From positions 1 through 21,399 of the forward strand of contig JALRJD010000254.1 in the NCBI GenBank assembly GCA_023255165.1: 21,399 nucleotides of DNA, in the 5' to 3' direction. The notes beneath the pieces were generated by a model. It saw only the letters and a program-made list of their open reading frames with translations, did no database searches and had not been told where the DNA came from. Source of the stretch: Porticoccaceae bacterium (GTDB lineage: Bacteria > Pseudomonadota > Gammaproteobacteria > Pseudomonadales > Porticoccaceae). Both the position numbers and the translations under genes were made by a program. Positions 1 through 8,420 of this stretch are shown here, piece after piece (the stretch's first letter is position 1; each line of letters begins with the position of its first letter).

Positions 1-816
1 CAAAGGTTTATTGTCTGCCTTGGCGGCATTGAAACGCCGCGATTTCTACTCAATTGCAATAATCAGATCGCGTCAGGGCTGGGAAATTCCAGCGATATGG
101 TCGGCCGCTGTTTTATGGATCATTTAAATGTTCCAATGGGATCCTTCCTTTATCGAGACCCTGAGGCTGATAACTCATTACAGTTCTTCACTGATGATCA
201 ATTTGTCGCCAGTAAAGGCATCGGCAAATCCAATCTCTCACTTGGTATTGTCAAGCGAGTCAGATCTTGGGGCCGCACTCACGCGATAAAGACTTTTTTT
301 AAAAATCTCGCCTGTCAAATGGAAATCGAAGACAAAGTACAGTTTATTAGCCATTTTAAATGCCCGGGAATGGGCAATATTGGCACGATGATTGAGCAAT
401 CGCCAAACCTGTACAGCAGAGTGTCGCTTAGCAAGGAAGACGATATATTTGGCCTTAAAAAAGCACAATTTAATTGGCAACTATCGGACTATGACAAAAG
501 AACAATTAGACAAACCGCAGTCGCTATGGCGGAAGAATTTGCCCGTGCTGGGCTGGGGGCGGTTCGTTTGGAAGATTTTATTCTGGACGACACCAAGGAG
601 ATACGATTTGGCCAACATTGCCACCATATGGGAACAACCAGAATGTCAGATAACCCAAAGCACGGCGTGGTCGACAAAAACTCCAAGGTTCACGATCTGG
701 ACAATCTATATATTGCCGGCAGCAGTGTCTTCTCGACGGGCGGTGCCTCTAATCCGACTATGCCGATCATACAACTCTGCTTAAGGCTGGCGGATCACTT
801 GACCCACGAAAGCTAA
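1..816 (+). CDS. GMC family oxidoreductase, C-terminal part (5' end outside window)
   Basis: The frame is open from base 1, so the ATG at 97 is internal and the N-terminal FAD-binding Rossmann part lies outside the window. The visible 271 residues begin with a GMC-type segment (CLGGIETPRFLLN, then GLGNSSDMVGRCFMDH). They end with the C-terminal GMC domain, which shows HCHHMGTTRMS, a YIAGSSVFSTGGASNPT stretch and a closing leucine-rich helix. The His of HHMG and the Asn of SNPT match the family's usual catalytic His/Asn pair. GMC enzymes are FAD-dependent and oxidise alcohols or sugars; the substrate cannot be told here. Its stop (TAA, 814-816) overlaps by four bases the stop of the convergent glycosyltransferase gene, and its place beside polysaccharide genes suggests, by inference only, action on a sugar. 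Family call is firm; role is open. Confidence 0.9.
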   Translation, partial: QRFIVCLGGIETPRFLLNCNNQIASGLGNSSDMVGRCFMDHLNVPMGSFLYRDPEADNSLQFFTDDQFVASKGIGKSNLSLGIVKRVRSWGRTHAIKTFFKNLACQMEIEDKVQFISHFKCPGMGNIGTMIEQSPNLYSRVSLSKEDDIFGLKKAQFNWQLSDYDKRTIRQTAVAMAEEFARAGLGAVRLEDFILDDTKEIRFGQHCHHMGTTRMSDNPKHGVVDKNSKVHDLDNLYIAGSSVFSTGGASNPTMPIIQLCLRLADHLTHES

Positions 817-1937
817 CGATCTGATTGCTCTTTCCTGATGTTATCGCTGCAATAGCTCAACAGCGCTTGCTCCAGTATCTCTGCTGATCTGTCCCAGTCA
901 AAACGCTTGACATATTCCGCGCTGTTGCGGCTCATCGCCTTCCATCGTTCCGAATTCATAGTCACAACTTGATAGATCCTCTCGGCCATGTCCTCAGTAT
1001 CATCGACGTCCACCAGATAGCCATTATGGCCATGCAAAACATAGTCTTCCGGCCCACCACATCTTGTAGAAACAACTGGACAACCGCATGCCGCTGCTTC
1101 CAGACCAGGCATGCCAAACCCCTCTAGAGTAGACGGCAGTAGCCAGCAATCCGTCATTCGGTATAGTTCAGGAATCCTTTCCTGATCAGGCCGGAAATAA
1201 TATTCAAAATTCATCGGCAAGTTTTCTTGTGGATCGGGGGGATGTGCACCAAAACAAACCACTTTTAGCTCGGGTAGCCTTTTCTGTACCTGCCTGATTG
1301 CCTCAAATGCTCGCGCGGCCCCTTTCCATTTGACAATGCCATAGAGCAAGCCAACAGTCGGTGTGGACTGTTTATCACGCACTCTAAAATTAAACTGGTG
1401 CCAGTCCACTCCGTTGGGAACTAGAACCGCATCGTCATCACCATAGGTTTCAGCCATCAACTTTTTCAACCATGTTGCGATAACCAGCTTCTTTAAAGGC
1501 AATCTGTAGGTATCAGCTACTTTCCGGGGGTCGCCACCATGTATCTCATGATGGCGAATAAAGTAGGCTTTAAGTCCTTTTGACGCTGGCCAGCTATTCA
1601 CCCAATAGGCAGTCTCCCACCAGGTCGCGATACTGACATCCGCATCCGGTACATCATCTGCGCTAATTACCCGCTTAGGTACGGATATCAGATTTGCCAA
1701 ACTGGACTCCAGGTGATGCTGTTGCTTGTTCTTTAATTGATAGCGCGAAAGCCAATAGCGAATAAGCTTTCGTACTCTCCAAAAATCCGGCTTTGGGCGA
1801 GCCTGATTAGCGTAAACCAAATTAACAGTATGGCCCCGGCGAACCATTGCCTCGGCAATTAGTCGATTGGATTTCACTCCTCCGGAAAGGCCGGGGCGGG
1901 GAAGGATCCAGTTAATTTTCAATACGCGACTACCCAT
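813..1937 (-). CDS. Glycosyltransferase family 4 (GT-B fold)
   Basis: This 374-residue protein would transfer a sugar from a nucleotide donor to a lipid-linked acceptor at the cytoplasmic face of the inner membrane. The N-terminus has the GT-B opening (PRPGLSGGVKSNRL, then a GHTVNLVYA strand). The C-terminal domain (about 190-360) has LLYGIVKWKG, FEYYFRPDQERIPELYRMTDCWLLPS in two parts, and EGFGMPGLEAAACGCPVVST with the E-x7-E pair at residues 272 and 280 that marks GT4 retaining enzymes. The ATG at 1937 follows AAGGG at a 9-base spacing. It starts 12 bases after the flippase stop, so the two are probably co-transcribed. Its stop overlaps the convergent GMC gene. Donor and acceptor cannot be predicted. 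Confidence 0.9.
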   Translation of the reverse strand: MGSRVLKINWILPRPGLSGGVKSNRLIAEAMVRRGHTVNLVYANQARPKPDFWRVRKLIRYWLSRYQLKNKQQHHLESSLANLISVPKRVISADDVPDADVSIATWWETAYWVNSWPASKGLKAYFIRHHEIHGGDPRKVADTYRLPLKKLVIATWLKKLMAETYGDDDAVLVPNGVDWHQFNFRVRDKQSTPTVGLLYGIVKWKGAARAFEAIRQVQKRLPELKVVCFGAHPPDPQENLPMNFEYYFRPDQERIPELYRMTDCWLLPSTLEGFGMPGLEAAACGCPVVSTRCGGPEDYVLHGHNGYLVDVDDTEDMAERIYQVVTMNSERWKAMSRNSAEYVKRFDWDRSAEILEQALLSYCSDNIRKEQSDR

Positions 1938-1949
1938 CTATTTGAGCCC

Positions 1950-3308
1950 TTAATTATTTACAACCGTGATCCCATTCGTTATCCATAAACCAGTAACAAT
2001 AACGACGGCAGAAAGTCCGAATGCGCCAAGATCAAGCGAAGGAATCCAAACCTTGTGCCTGTGAAGAGCTATCGCCAAACATGGGTAACTAATAATATTT
2101 GAGAATGCAGCGCCGACTATCAACCCAACGGTATTAAAATAGTAACCACCCAACAGCATGCACCCTACAAGTAAGACTGCACGGGAAACCTGAAAGAGCA
2201 TAAAGGAAAATGAATCGCCAAAAGATAACAGAATACTTCCCGCAGTTGCCGTGATAACACTGCCAACCGCTCCAATCGACAGGATTTGTAGCATCCAACC
2301 TGCCGAGACATATCTTGAGTCATAAAGAATATCTATCAGGAACTGCCCGCCTAAAGCTGTTATCCAAACCAAGGGCAGTGTCGCCGCAAGAAGGGTTAAA
2401 CGCCCCTTTCGAATCTTGTTTTTGATAGATTTTTTGTCCTCTCTGTAGACCATGGCATAGAGGGGCATCATGACCTGATTGTTAATCTTCAGCACTAACT
2501 GAAATATCATTTTCGACCAGATGGCGGCTATGGAAAACATGCCCAACTGCTCTTTGGATAAAAATGTTCCCAGCACCAATATATCACCCTGCCTAACCAA
2601 AAAGGTGAGCGCAGTGCTTAGAAAGATCCACTTTCCGAAGGACAAAATATTACTCAGCGCTGATGGTTCCAAACGGAACTTGCATCGACCACTTTGAGAC
2701 ATTGGATAAGAACTGAAATAGCCAAACAACGCCCCTACAATTCCACCAATTGGAATCGCCCATATCGACTGATACTGCCAGGCCAGTACAACGGTTGTGG
2801 CAACGGACACAATCTGTGTTAGCAACTCCCAAACCAATAGCCCTCGAAGATCCATATGTCGCCTCAAGGTCATCACTCCAGGGGCGTTAAAACCCTGAAT
2901 GACCGCCGTGAAACCTATTGCAGGGATAAGCGTAATTAAATCCGGGGAATGGTAAAGAATGGATGCAGGATAGGCGAAAAGGCAACTAACCAGCCAGATC
3001 AGACCACCTCGGATCGCTTGAAGAGTCCAGGCGGTATTGAGGTAATCCGCCTCATCTCCACGACTGTCACGGACAATGGAAGTCGCAATTCCAACATCGG
3101 AAAACATCTTTATGCCCTGCAAAACCACCTGAACCAAAGCGATGATTCCGAACACCTCGGGGAACAATAAACGGGTCAATAGAAGGTTGCTGAGCAGTCG
3201 CAACAACTGACTACCACCAAACCCAACGGTCGACCACATTGAGCCGTGAAGTGCTCGTGTTTTTAAAGACGGGGCAGATTTTTTTGCGGCTGGATCCAAA
3301 ACTACCAA
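1950..3308 (-). CDS. Oligosaccharide flippase (MOP/PST family, Wzx-like)
   Basis: This is a 452-residue polytopic membrane protein of the MOP superfamily, expected to move undecaprenyl-linked oligosaccharide across the inner membrane. The N-terminus (HGSMWSTVGFGGSQLLRLLSNL, then LTRLLFPEVFGIIALVQVV) is characteristic of the polysaccharide transport (PST/RfbX-like) group, and hydrophobic segments recur to the C-terminus. The start is unusual: there is no suitable ATG. The frame opens at TTG 3308 directly behind an AGGAAGGAG sequence, and a second TTG at 3299 sits 9 bases from that site, a better spacing. Either could be used; the difference is three residues. It probably forms a two-gene unit with the glycosyltransferase and is divergent from the ligase-like gene across 161 bases. 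Alternative: a lipid-linked polysaccharide exporter of the same fold with another substrate. Confidence 0.87.
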   Translation of the reverse strand: MVVLDPAAKKSAPSLKTRALHGSMWSTVGFGGSQLLRLLSNLLLTRLLFPEVFGIIALVQVVLQGIKMFSDVGIATSIVRDSRGDEADYLNTAWTLQAIRGGLIWLVSCLFAYPASILYHSPDLITLIPAIGFTAVIQGFNAPGVMTLRRHMDLRGLLVWELLTQIVSVATTVVLAWQYQSIWAIPIGGIVGALFGYFSSYPMSQSGRCKFRLEPSALSNILSFGKWIFLSTALTFLVRQGDILVLGTFLSKEQLGMFSIAAIWSKMIFQLVLKINNQVMMPLYAMVYREDKKSIKNKIRKGRLTLLAATLPLVWITALGGQFLIDILYDSRYVSAGWMLQILSIGAVGSVITATAGSILLSFGDSFSFMLFQVSRAVLLVGCMLLGGYYFNTVGLIVGAAFSNIISYPCLAIALHRHKVWIPSLDLGAFGLSAVVIVTGLWITNGITVVNN

Positions 3309-3317
3309 CTCCTTCCT
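3309..3317 (-). promoter_or_regulatory. Strong ribosome binding site abutting a TTG start
   Basis: On the minus strand the bases AGGAAGGAG directly precede TTG at 3308. The upstream AGGA has a 5-base spacing to that TTG, and the GGAG copy has a 9-base spacing to the in-frame TTG at 3299. No ATG is near, so this site decides that the flippase starts with TTG. Confidence 0.6.
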
Positions 3318-3355
3318 GGAATATGGTCAACTCATAAGCAAGCAGTCGAATAGTA

Positions 3356-3375
3356 CTAACAAGGCGAATTGTTAG
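3356..3375. repeat. Perfect 7-bp inverted repeat between divergent flippase and ligase-like genes
   Basis: CTAACAA (3356-3362) and TTGTTAG (3369-3375) are perfect reverse complements around a 6-base spacer, GGCGAA. It ends one base before a candidate -35 element reading toward the ligase-like gene, so it is placed like an operator. There is no T run on either side, so it does not look like a terminator. Function is inferred from position only. Confidence 0.4.
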
Positions 3376-3376
3376 G

Positions 3377-3406
3377 ATGACATTTTTGATTTAAGTCTAG
3401 TATAGA
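3377..3406 (+). promoter_or_regulatory. Candidate sigma70-type promoter for the ligase-like gene
   Basis: ATGACA (3377-3382; five of six to TTGACA) and TATAGA (3401-3406; four of six to TATAAT) are separated by 18 bases. The implied start near 3413 gives a leader of about 57 bases before the ATG at 3470. A prediction by eye; the spacing is one base over the optimum. Confidence 0.35.
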
Positions 3407-3469
3407 GGTAGGATTAATCAATTCGAAACACTGCTTTATTAACGCATATGGAAGAACAGGAACGTTCAA

Positions 3470-4996
3470 ATGCCAGAGTATCTTCGCGCCTACATTGTCG
3501 TCTTTTTTCTATCAAACTCAATTTTCTGGCTCTTACCCAAACTTAATATCAGCGATATCAATAGGGCTGAAATCAAACAATGGCGTAACTACTGGCTAAT
3601 CATTGCAACCCTGTGCTTCTTTATCACCAATATCTGGCTTTATGTATTTTGTCTGATGGTCGTTCTGGGGGGGGCGATTCACGCAAAGGCAGATCGCCTG
3701 CCATTATTTTTTGCTGTCAGCTGTGCATCGCCGCTTTATCACTTAACCATTCCCGGCTTTGGAATCATTAACTATCTGATTTCTATCAGCTATGTGACCA
3801 TTGTGGTGATCATGCTTTTGGGCTTTAACCGGCAGCAGCTCACCCGACAATCCTATTCACACTTTCCCCTGTTAAAATCTGTCGTTCTGTACTTTGTTGT
3901 AGTGTCAATTCTCGAGTCACGAGGAACAACCGTCACCCACGCCCTAAGATTGTCCACTACAGCTTTTTTGACCGTCTTACTGCCCTTCTCTCTGATAAGC
4001 AGATCGGTGAATGATACAGAGACGTTCAAGAAATGCTTCGTGGCACTGACCCTATGCCTGGCGCCGCTTGCGCTGATGGGATGCTTTGAGACCCTCAAAT
4101 ACTGGAAACTTTATTCATCATCACTGGTTAACCTGTTAGGGGAAGGCAGTGGTTTAAGGTACTCACTACGGGGAGACTCACTGAGGTCGAGTACTCTTTT
4201 CTCCAGCCCCATCGTGTTCGGTTATATGATGGTAATTGGAATGGGGCTTCTGTTATATCTGCAAAAATATACAACCGCAAAGAGGCTCTGGGCATTGCTC
4301 TTTACTCTATTCCTGATCGCGCTTTACTTTACCAAAGCGAGAGGCCCATGGCTGGGCTTTGCTGTTCTGATGGTGTTATATATTTGGTCAGGGCCAAATA
4401 AGTTCGGTAATTTCACCAAGTTCTCTTTGGGCTCTTTAACCGCATTATTGCTGTTAAGCATGACAGGTTTTGGTGAGAAACTGATTGGTATGCTGCCCTT
4501 TATGTCATCGGTAGAGTCACATGAAGCCTCTACGGTTGAATATCGGATCAGACTTCTTGAGCAGGCGGCAAAGCTTTTTCAACAGAACCCTCTGTTTGGA
4601 GCAGCCAACTATCGCGAAACCGCGGAGATGGAAGTGATGCGACAGGGTCAGGGGATAATTGATGTGGTCAACTCTTACATCGATATTGGCCTAAGCTACG
4701 GAATTGTTGGGCTCGGGATATTTCTGTTTATATTTGCGGCGCTGTTTTTTACTGTACTCAAAAAAGTCCGCGCTTTACCGGAAACAGAGGGTGACTTGAT
4801 CAATATCGGCCGGTCTTTGTACGCAATATTGGGCGCTATCCTGTTTATTATCTTTACCGTTAGCTCGATTGACTACATACCGACTTTCTACTGGATTTTT
4901 GCCGGCCTGTGCTCAGCTTATATAAGGCAATGTGATCGGGTTTTGGCGGATAAATATACGCTGAAGAAACAAAGTATTCAGGCTTTACCTACCTAG
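3470..4996 (+). CDS. O-antigen ligase family membrane protein (Wzy/WaaL-like)
   Basis: This is a 508-residue polytopic inner-membrane protein with about a dozen hydrophobic segments and the long loop plus TKARGPWLGF segment typical of the Wzy_C (O-antigen ligase/polymerase) domain, roughly residues 250-430. Proteins of this family either polymerise lipid-linked repeat units or ligate a finished glycan to an acceptor in the periplasm. In exosortase-associated loci a relative is annotated as a putative O-glycosylation ligase, but sequence alone cannot separate these roles. The ATG at 3470 follows AGGA at an 8-base spacing. The gene is divergent from the flippase and convergent with the ATPase gene, whose stop lies 33 bases away. 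No terminator is evident between these two. As the only Wzy-like gene seen, it may be the polymerase of this locus. Confidence 0.85.
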   Translation: MPEYLRAYIVVFFLSNSIFWLLPKLNISDINRAEIKQWRNYWLIIATLCFFITNIWLYVFCLMVVLGGAIHAKADRLPLFFAVSCASPLYHLTIPGFGIINYLISISYVTIVVIMLLGFNRQQLTRQSYSHFPLLKSVVLYFVVVSILESRGTTVTHALRLSTTAFLTVLLPFSLISRSVNDTETFKKCFVALTLCLAPLALMGCFETLKYWKLYSSSLVNLLGEGSGLRYSLRGDSLRSSTLFSSPIVFGYMMVIGMGLLLYLQKYTTAKRLWALLFTLFLIALYFTKARGPWLGFAVLMVLYIWSGPNKFGNFTKFSLGSLTALLLLSMTGFGEKLIGMLPFMSSVESHEASTVEYRIRLLEQAAKLFQQNPLFGAANYRETAEMEVMRQGQGIIDVVNSYIDIGLSYGIVGLGIFLFIFAALFFTVLKKVRALPETEGDLINIGRSLYAILGAILFIIFTVSSIDYIPTFYWIFAGLCSAYIRQCDRVLADKYTLKKQSIQALPT

Positions 4997-5029
4997 TAAC
5001 AAGGACTGGAATGGGGTTGCGACAGGATT

Positions 5030-5950
5030 TTAAGAAACCACCTCCAACTCCGGCAACAACTCCGAAATATTCACTCCCTTCACCTCGTTAAGCCAATGTG
5101 CAACATCCCTTACTTCCTTGGATTGCAGCGCCGTGGGCCTTATCACCGCGGACAGGTTGCGATCTTTGATCACATCGACAATCAGTTTGGCGTTGATGGT
5201 TTTGCTCTCATCGGCAAAGGCATAGACCAGAGCCATATCGCAGATGGTGTTGATTCGTCGCGGCACACCTTCGGAGAAGCAAAAGATGGCGGCGATGGCG
5301 TCGCTGGTAAAGATGGATTTGTGGCTGCCTGCCACTTTGAGGCGGTGGAAGATATATTTGCCGGTGTCCACATAGTCCATGGGGCGCAGATTAAAATCAA
5401 CGCCGATGCGCTGGGCAAACTGGGTCAGCCTCGGATCATTGAGCTTTTCAATCAATTCTGGCTGGCCAATGAGTATTAACTGCAGAAAGACATCGTTGGT
5501 GACATTGATATTGGATATTAACCTCAGCTCTTCGAGGGTTTCTTCCGAGAGGTTTTGTGCTTCGTCAATCACCAGCAGCACCCGCTTGCCATCGGCGTAT
5601 TGATCCATCACGAATTCGGTGAATTTTCGCAGCTTTTTGGCACTTTCCGGGCTGGGTTCTTCGAGATCAAAGGCATCGAGAATCCACGACATCAGATTGC
5701 CAAACGAGGAGTGAGTGTTGTTGATTACACCAATAACCACCTCGTCGCCCTCCTGGGCGAGCAGGTAGTTGACCAATGTGGTTTTACCGGCGCCGATATC
5801 ACCGGTGATCACCGTAAAGCCGGCCTGACTGTGGAAACCATATTCCAGCATGGTCTGGGCGCGGATATGGTTTTTGCTCAGAAAAAGAAAGTCCGGGTCC
5901 GGGTTGAGACTAAATGGTTTCTCTTTTAAGTTAAAAAACTCTTTGTACAT
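5030..5950 (-). CDS. XrtA/PEP-CTERM-associated AAA ATPase (ExeA-like)
   Basis: This 306-residue AAA-type ATPase opens with MYKEFFNLKEKPFSLNPDP, the hallmark of the ExeA/general secretion ATPase group that recurs in exosortase-associated polysaccharide loci (the family known as the XrtA-associated ATPase). Walker A is GDIGAGKTT (residues 50-58), Walker B is VLLVIDEAQNL (124-134), and an arginine-rich sensor region follows (EGVPRRINTICDMALVYA). ExeA relatives with a C-terminal peptidoglycan-binding domain are longer; this one lacks it. It probably powers or regulates export or assembly at the inner membrane; the exact role in these loci is not established. It is the last gene of the operon, 32 bases after the tyrosine-kinase-like gene, with only a weak upstream ribosome site. 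Confidence 0.9.
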   Translation of the reverse strand: MYKEFFNLKEKPFSLNPDPDFLFLSKNHIRAQTMLEYGFHSQAGFTVITGDIGAGKTTLVNYLLAQEGDEVVIGVINNTHSSFGNLMSWILDAFDLEEPSPESAKKLRKFTEFVMDQYADGKRVLLVIDEAQNLSEETLEELRLISNINVTNDVFLQLILIGQPELIEKLNDPRLTQFAQRIGVDFNLRPMDYVDTGKYIFHRLKVAGSHKSIFTSDAIAAIFCFSEGVPRRINTICDMALVYAFADESKTINAKLIVDVIKDRNLSAVIRPTALQSKEVRDVAHWLNEVKGVNISELLPELEVVS

Positions 5951-5982
5951 AGTGATTTTCGATCCCTGGGTATTGGTGCGCC

Positions 5983-6780
5983 CTACGCCATGGTTGGCAT
6001 ATATCCCGATTCGACGGTTTGCGATTTATTGATAACGGTGCCGACGATGTTGGCATTCTGCATGGATTGGATCGCCTTGCGGATATCGACTTCCGAGTTG
6101 CGACCCTCTTCGATCACCATCAAAAAACAGTCAACATGATTAAGTGCTGCGAGCACGTCATCGCGGGGCAGAATCGCTGGCATATCATAGACAACGATGC
6201 GCGATTTATAGCGCTCGGTGACTTCATTAAACAGCGCCACCATGCGTGGGCTGGAGATAAGTTCTGAGGAGTTGTCGAGTTTGCCTCGCCCGGGCAGCAA
6301 CAGCAGGCGCTCAACACCGGGGTTTACCAGCAGATCGCCAATTTCCGCGTCGCCCTGCAGATAATCAGCCAACCCCAGTTTGGGTTCGACATCAAAATAA
6401 TGGGTTATTCCCGGATTGCGCAGGTCCATATCCACCAGTAGTGCGGTGTAATTGACTTCCATCGCGATGGCCGCGGCGAGGTTGCTGGCAACCAGGGACT
6501 TGCCCTCTCCCGGGGATGGCGAGGTAATACCGATGCTGCGCCAGTTGTGGGCGCGCATCTGCTTGAGGATGGTGGTGCGCAGTGTTCGAAAAAGCTGGGA
6601 TCTGGGATCGTGGGCCGAGCGTGACACCACGCGGTTTTTTTCCAGCTGTGTATGACAGACGGGTATCACCTGGCTGTCGGTGTAGACAATTTTTTCCAGG
6701 GGCGACGCTTTGCCCGTAGCGAGCCTCTGCTCCTGACGTTTTTCTCTGGCTTTCTCCAGCGCTTTGTGAATTCGAGACAT
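5983..6780 (-). CDS. Exopolysaccharide tyrosine-autokinase-like ATPase (BY-kinase, CpsD/CapB type)
   Basis: This 265-residue cytoplasmic P-loop protein pairs with the Wzz-type membrane protein encoded just upstream, to control chain length and export. Motifs in order are a basic N-terminal helix (MSRIHKALEKAREKR), Walker A SPSPGEGKS (87-95), Walker A' LLVDMDLR (114-121) and Walker B IVVYDMPAIL (195-204). These are standard for BY-kinases, and the N-terminus matches the version found in PEP-CTERM loci. The C-terminal tail carries a single Tyr (Y260, in ESGYMPTMA) in place of the Tyr cluster that BY-kinases usually autophosphorylate, so kinase activity is doubtful or limited. The start lies 9 bases after the chain-length gene stop, suggesting translational coupling. 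Confidence 0.9.
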   Translation of the reverse strand: MSRIHKALEKAREKRQEQRLATGKASPLEKIVYTDSQVIPVCHTQLEKNRVVSRSAHDPRSQLFRTLRTTILKQMRAHNWRSIGITSPSPGEGKSLVASNLAAAIAMEVNYTALLVDMDLRNPGITHYFDVEPKLGLADYLQGDAEIGDLLVNPGVERLLLLPGRGKLDNSSELISSPRMVALFNEVTERYKSRIVVYDMPAILPRDDVLAALNHVDCFLMVIEEGRNSEVDIRKAIQSMQNANIVGTVINKSQTVESGYMPTMA

Positions 6781-6789
6781 AAGGCCGAC

Positions 6790-8385
6790 CTACAACATAT
6801 TGATTTTGGACATGACTTTGAACCAGACAATATCCAGACTGAGTACAAAGTAATGAACGATAAGGAGCATTGCGATAGCCAATATTCCGGCAAATAGATA
6901 AAGTCGCTTTCGCGATCTGTCTTTCTTGCTGTAGTCCTCTTCGGTCAGCATCAGCGGTATCAGCGCCAGCGGTTCCGCACCTGTAATGCGAGTGATATCT
7001 TTCACGCTTCGCACCGCCGGGTCGAGCAGCTCGGCCAAAAACACCAGTCCAACGGAGATGGCGCCAGAGAGAAACAGGCCCACCATCAGCAGTTTGGGGC
7101 GGTTGGGTTTTACCGATTCAGTGGGCCGCAATGGCGGTTCGATGAGGGTGAAACTCTCGGCTTTGTTTTCCGATTCAAGGTTTTGCGCCACGTCTGCCTC
7201 AAGTTGTTTGGCGCGCAGTTCCTGATATTTGCGTTTGGTGCTCTCATAGTCACGGGTCAGGTCGTCGTAGCTGCGCTGCACTTCTGGTGTACGAGAGACC
7301 CGGCGTTGGTATTCCTTTACCTCAGCTTGCAATTTTCTGTGTTCGACATTGGTGCGCACCAACTCTTTTTCGGCGGCGTCGATTTTCATTTTTATCTGTC
7401 GATAGAGCGGGTTGGAAATTTCATCCATATTTTCTTCAGGTTGAAACAGCGCGTCGGCTGCGACCTCTTTCTTTACCGCTTCGATTTCTCGATTAAGACG
7501 TTTGATATCCGGGTGCGACTCGGAGTATTTGTTCTGCAGGCTGCTCAACTCGCTCTGCAGCTGCGCCAGCCTGACCTGGCTGCTAAGAATGGTGACGCCC
7601 TCATTGCTTGCTACATAGGGGTCCATGCCAGCCAGTTCCAGATTGAGGTAATGAATCTGATCACTGAGTCTGATTGATTCGGATTTATGGGTTCTTATTT
7701 TTTCTTCGAGGTTCTCAATCATTGAGAGATTAAATTGCAGTAACTCGGGCAAGCTGTCACCAAACTCCAACTTAAAGTCGGCAATTTTTTCTTCCAGGTT
7801 CTGCACGGTTTTTTGCATTTTGTCCGCTTCGTCGTTGAGGAAGCTGACCGTCTCGGCGGCTTTATTGGTGCGGGTTTTGACGTTTTCATCGAGAAACATG
7901 GTCACCAGTTCATTGGCCACCTGCTGGGCGATATCCGGAGACTCGTCCATAAATGAAACCCTGAAGGCGATGCTGGCACGCTGCGCCCGACCGCGGGTGG
8001 GGTCGATAACATTGGCGTTGATCATTTCAACATTGACCGCACTGCGAAATTTTTCGACCAATAGTGAGACGGTGCTGGAGTCTCGCTCATCCTGATAAAC
8101 CTTGTGTTTATCCAGGGTTTCAAGAATTCTCGAGGTGGTCAGAATGCGCTGCTTGATCACCTGAATTTGCTGTTCCGCGTAACTGGTCACCGTTGAGCGC
8201 ACCAGGTCCCGCGGGATTTCCTGGCTCTCGATCAAAATAACGCCTTCGGATTGATAGATCGGCGGCAGCAAAAAGGTAATCGCTGTGCTGATCGCGAGCA
8301 GCAGGGGGAATGCAATGATGATGTAAAGCTTGCGCCGGCGCAGTATCTCAAGATAGTCGAGCAGCGACTTTTCAGAGTCATCCAT
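6790..8385 (-). CDS. Polysaccharide chain-length determinant (Wzz/GumC-like, PCP family)
   Basis: This is a 531-residue inner-membrane polysaccharide co-polymerase. An N-terminal Wzz domain (LLDYLEILRRRKLYIIIAF) leads into a first membrane helix at about 19-40. A long periplasmic part follows (about 42-425), with coiled-coil stretches between roughly 165 and 400. A Pro-rich PLRPTESVKPNRPK segment precedes the second helix (about 430-455), which is the PCP signature. A further hydrophobic segment near 495-515 is an additional membrane helix. There is no fused kinase domain; the separate BY-kinase-like gene follows 9 bases later. It would set chain length and bridge the cytoplasmic ATPase to the outer-membrane exporter. 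The ATG at 8385 is 35 bases after the beta-barrel gene stop. Confidence 0.92.
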   Translation of the reverse strand: MDDSEKSLLDYLEILRRRKLYIIIAFPLLLAISTAITFLLPPIYQSEGVILIESQEIPRDLVRSTVTSYAEQQIQVIKQRILTTSRILETLDKHKVYQDERDSSTVSLLVEKFRSAVNVEMINANVIDPTRGRAQRASIAFRVSFMDESPDIAQQVANELVTMFLDENVKTRTNKAAETVSFLNDEADKMQKTVQNLEEKIADFKLEFGDSLPELLQFNLSMIENLEEKIRTHKSESIRLSDQIHYLNLELAGMDPYVASNEGVTILSSQVRLAQLQSELSSLQNKYSESHPDIKRLNREIEAVKKEVAADALFQPEENMDEISNPLYRQIKMKIDAAEKELVRTNVEHRKLQAEVKEYQRRVSRTPEVQRSYDDLTRDYESTKRKYQELRAKQLEADVAQNLESENKAESFTLIEPPLRPTESVKPNRPKLLMVGLFLSGAISVGLVFLAELLDPAVRSVKDITRITGAEPLALIPLMLTEEDYSKKDRSRKRLYLFAGILAIAMLLIVHYFVLSLDIVWFKVMSKINML

Positions 8386-8420
8386 ATAGGTAGAGCGTCC
8401 TTTTGGCCTGATTTTTATTC

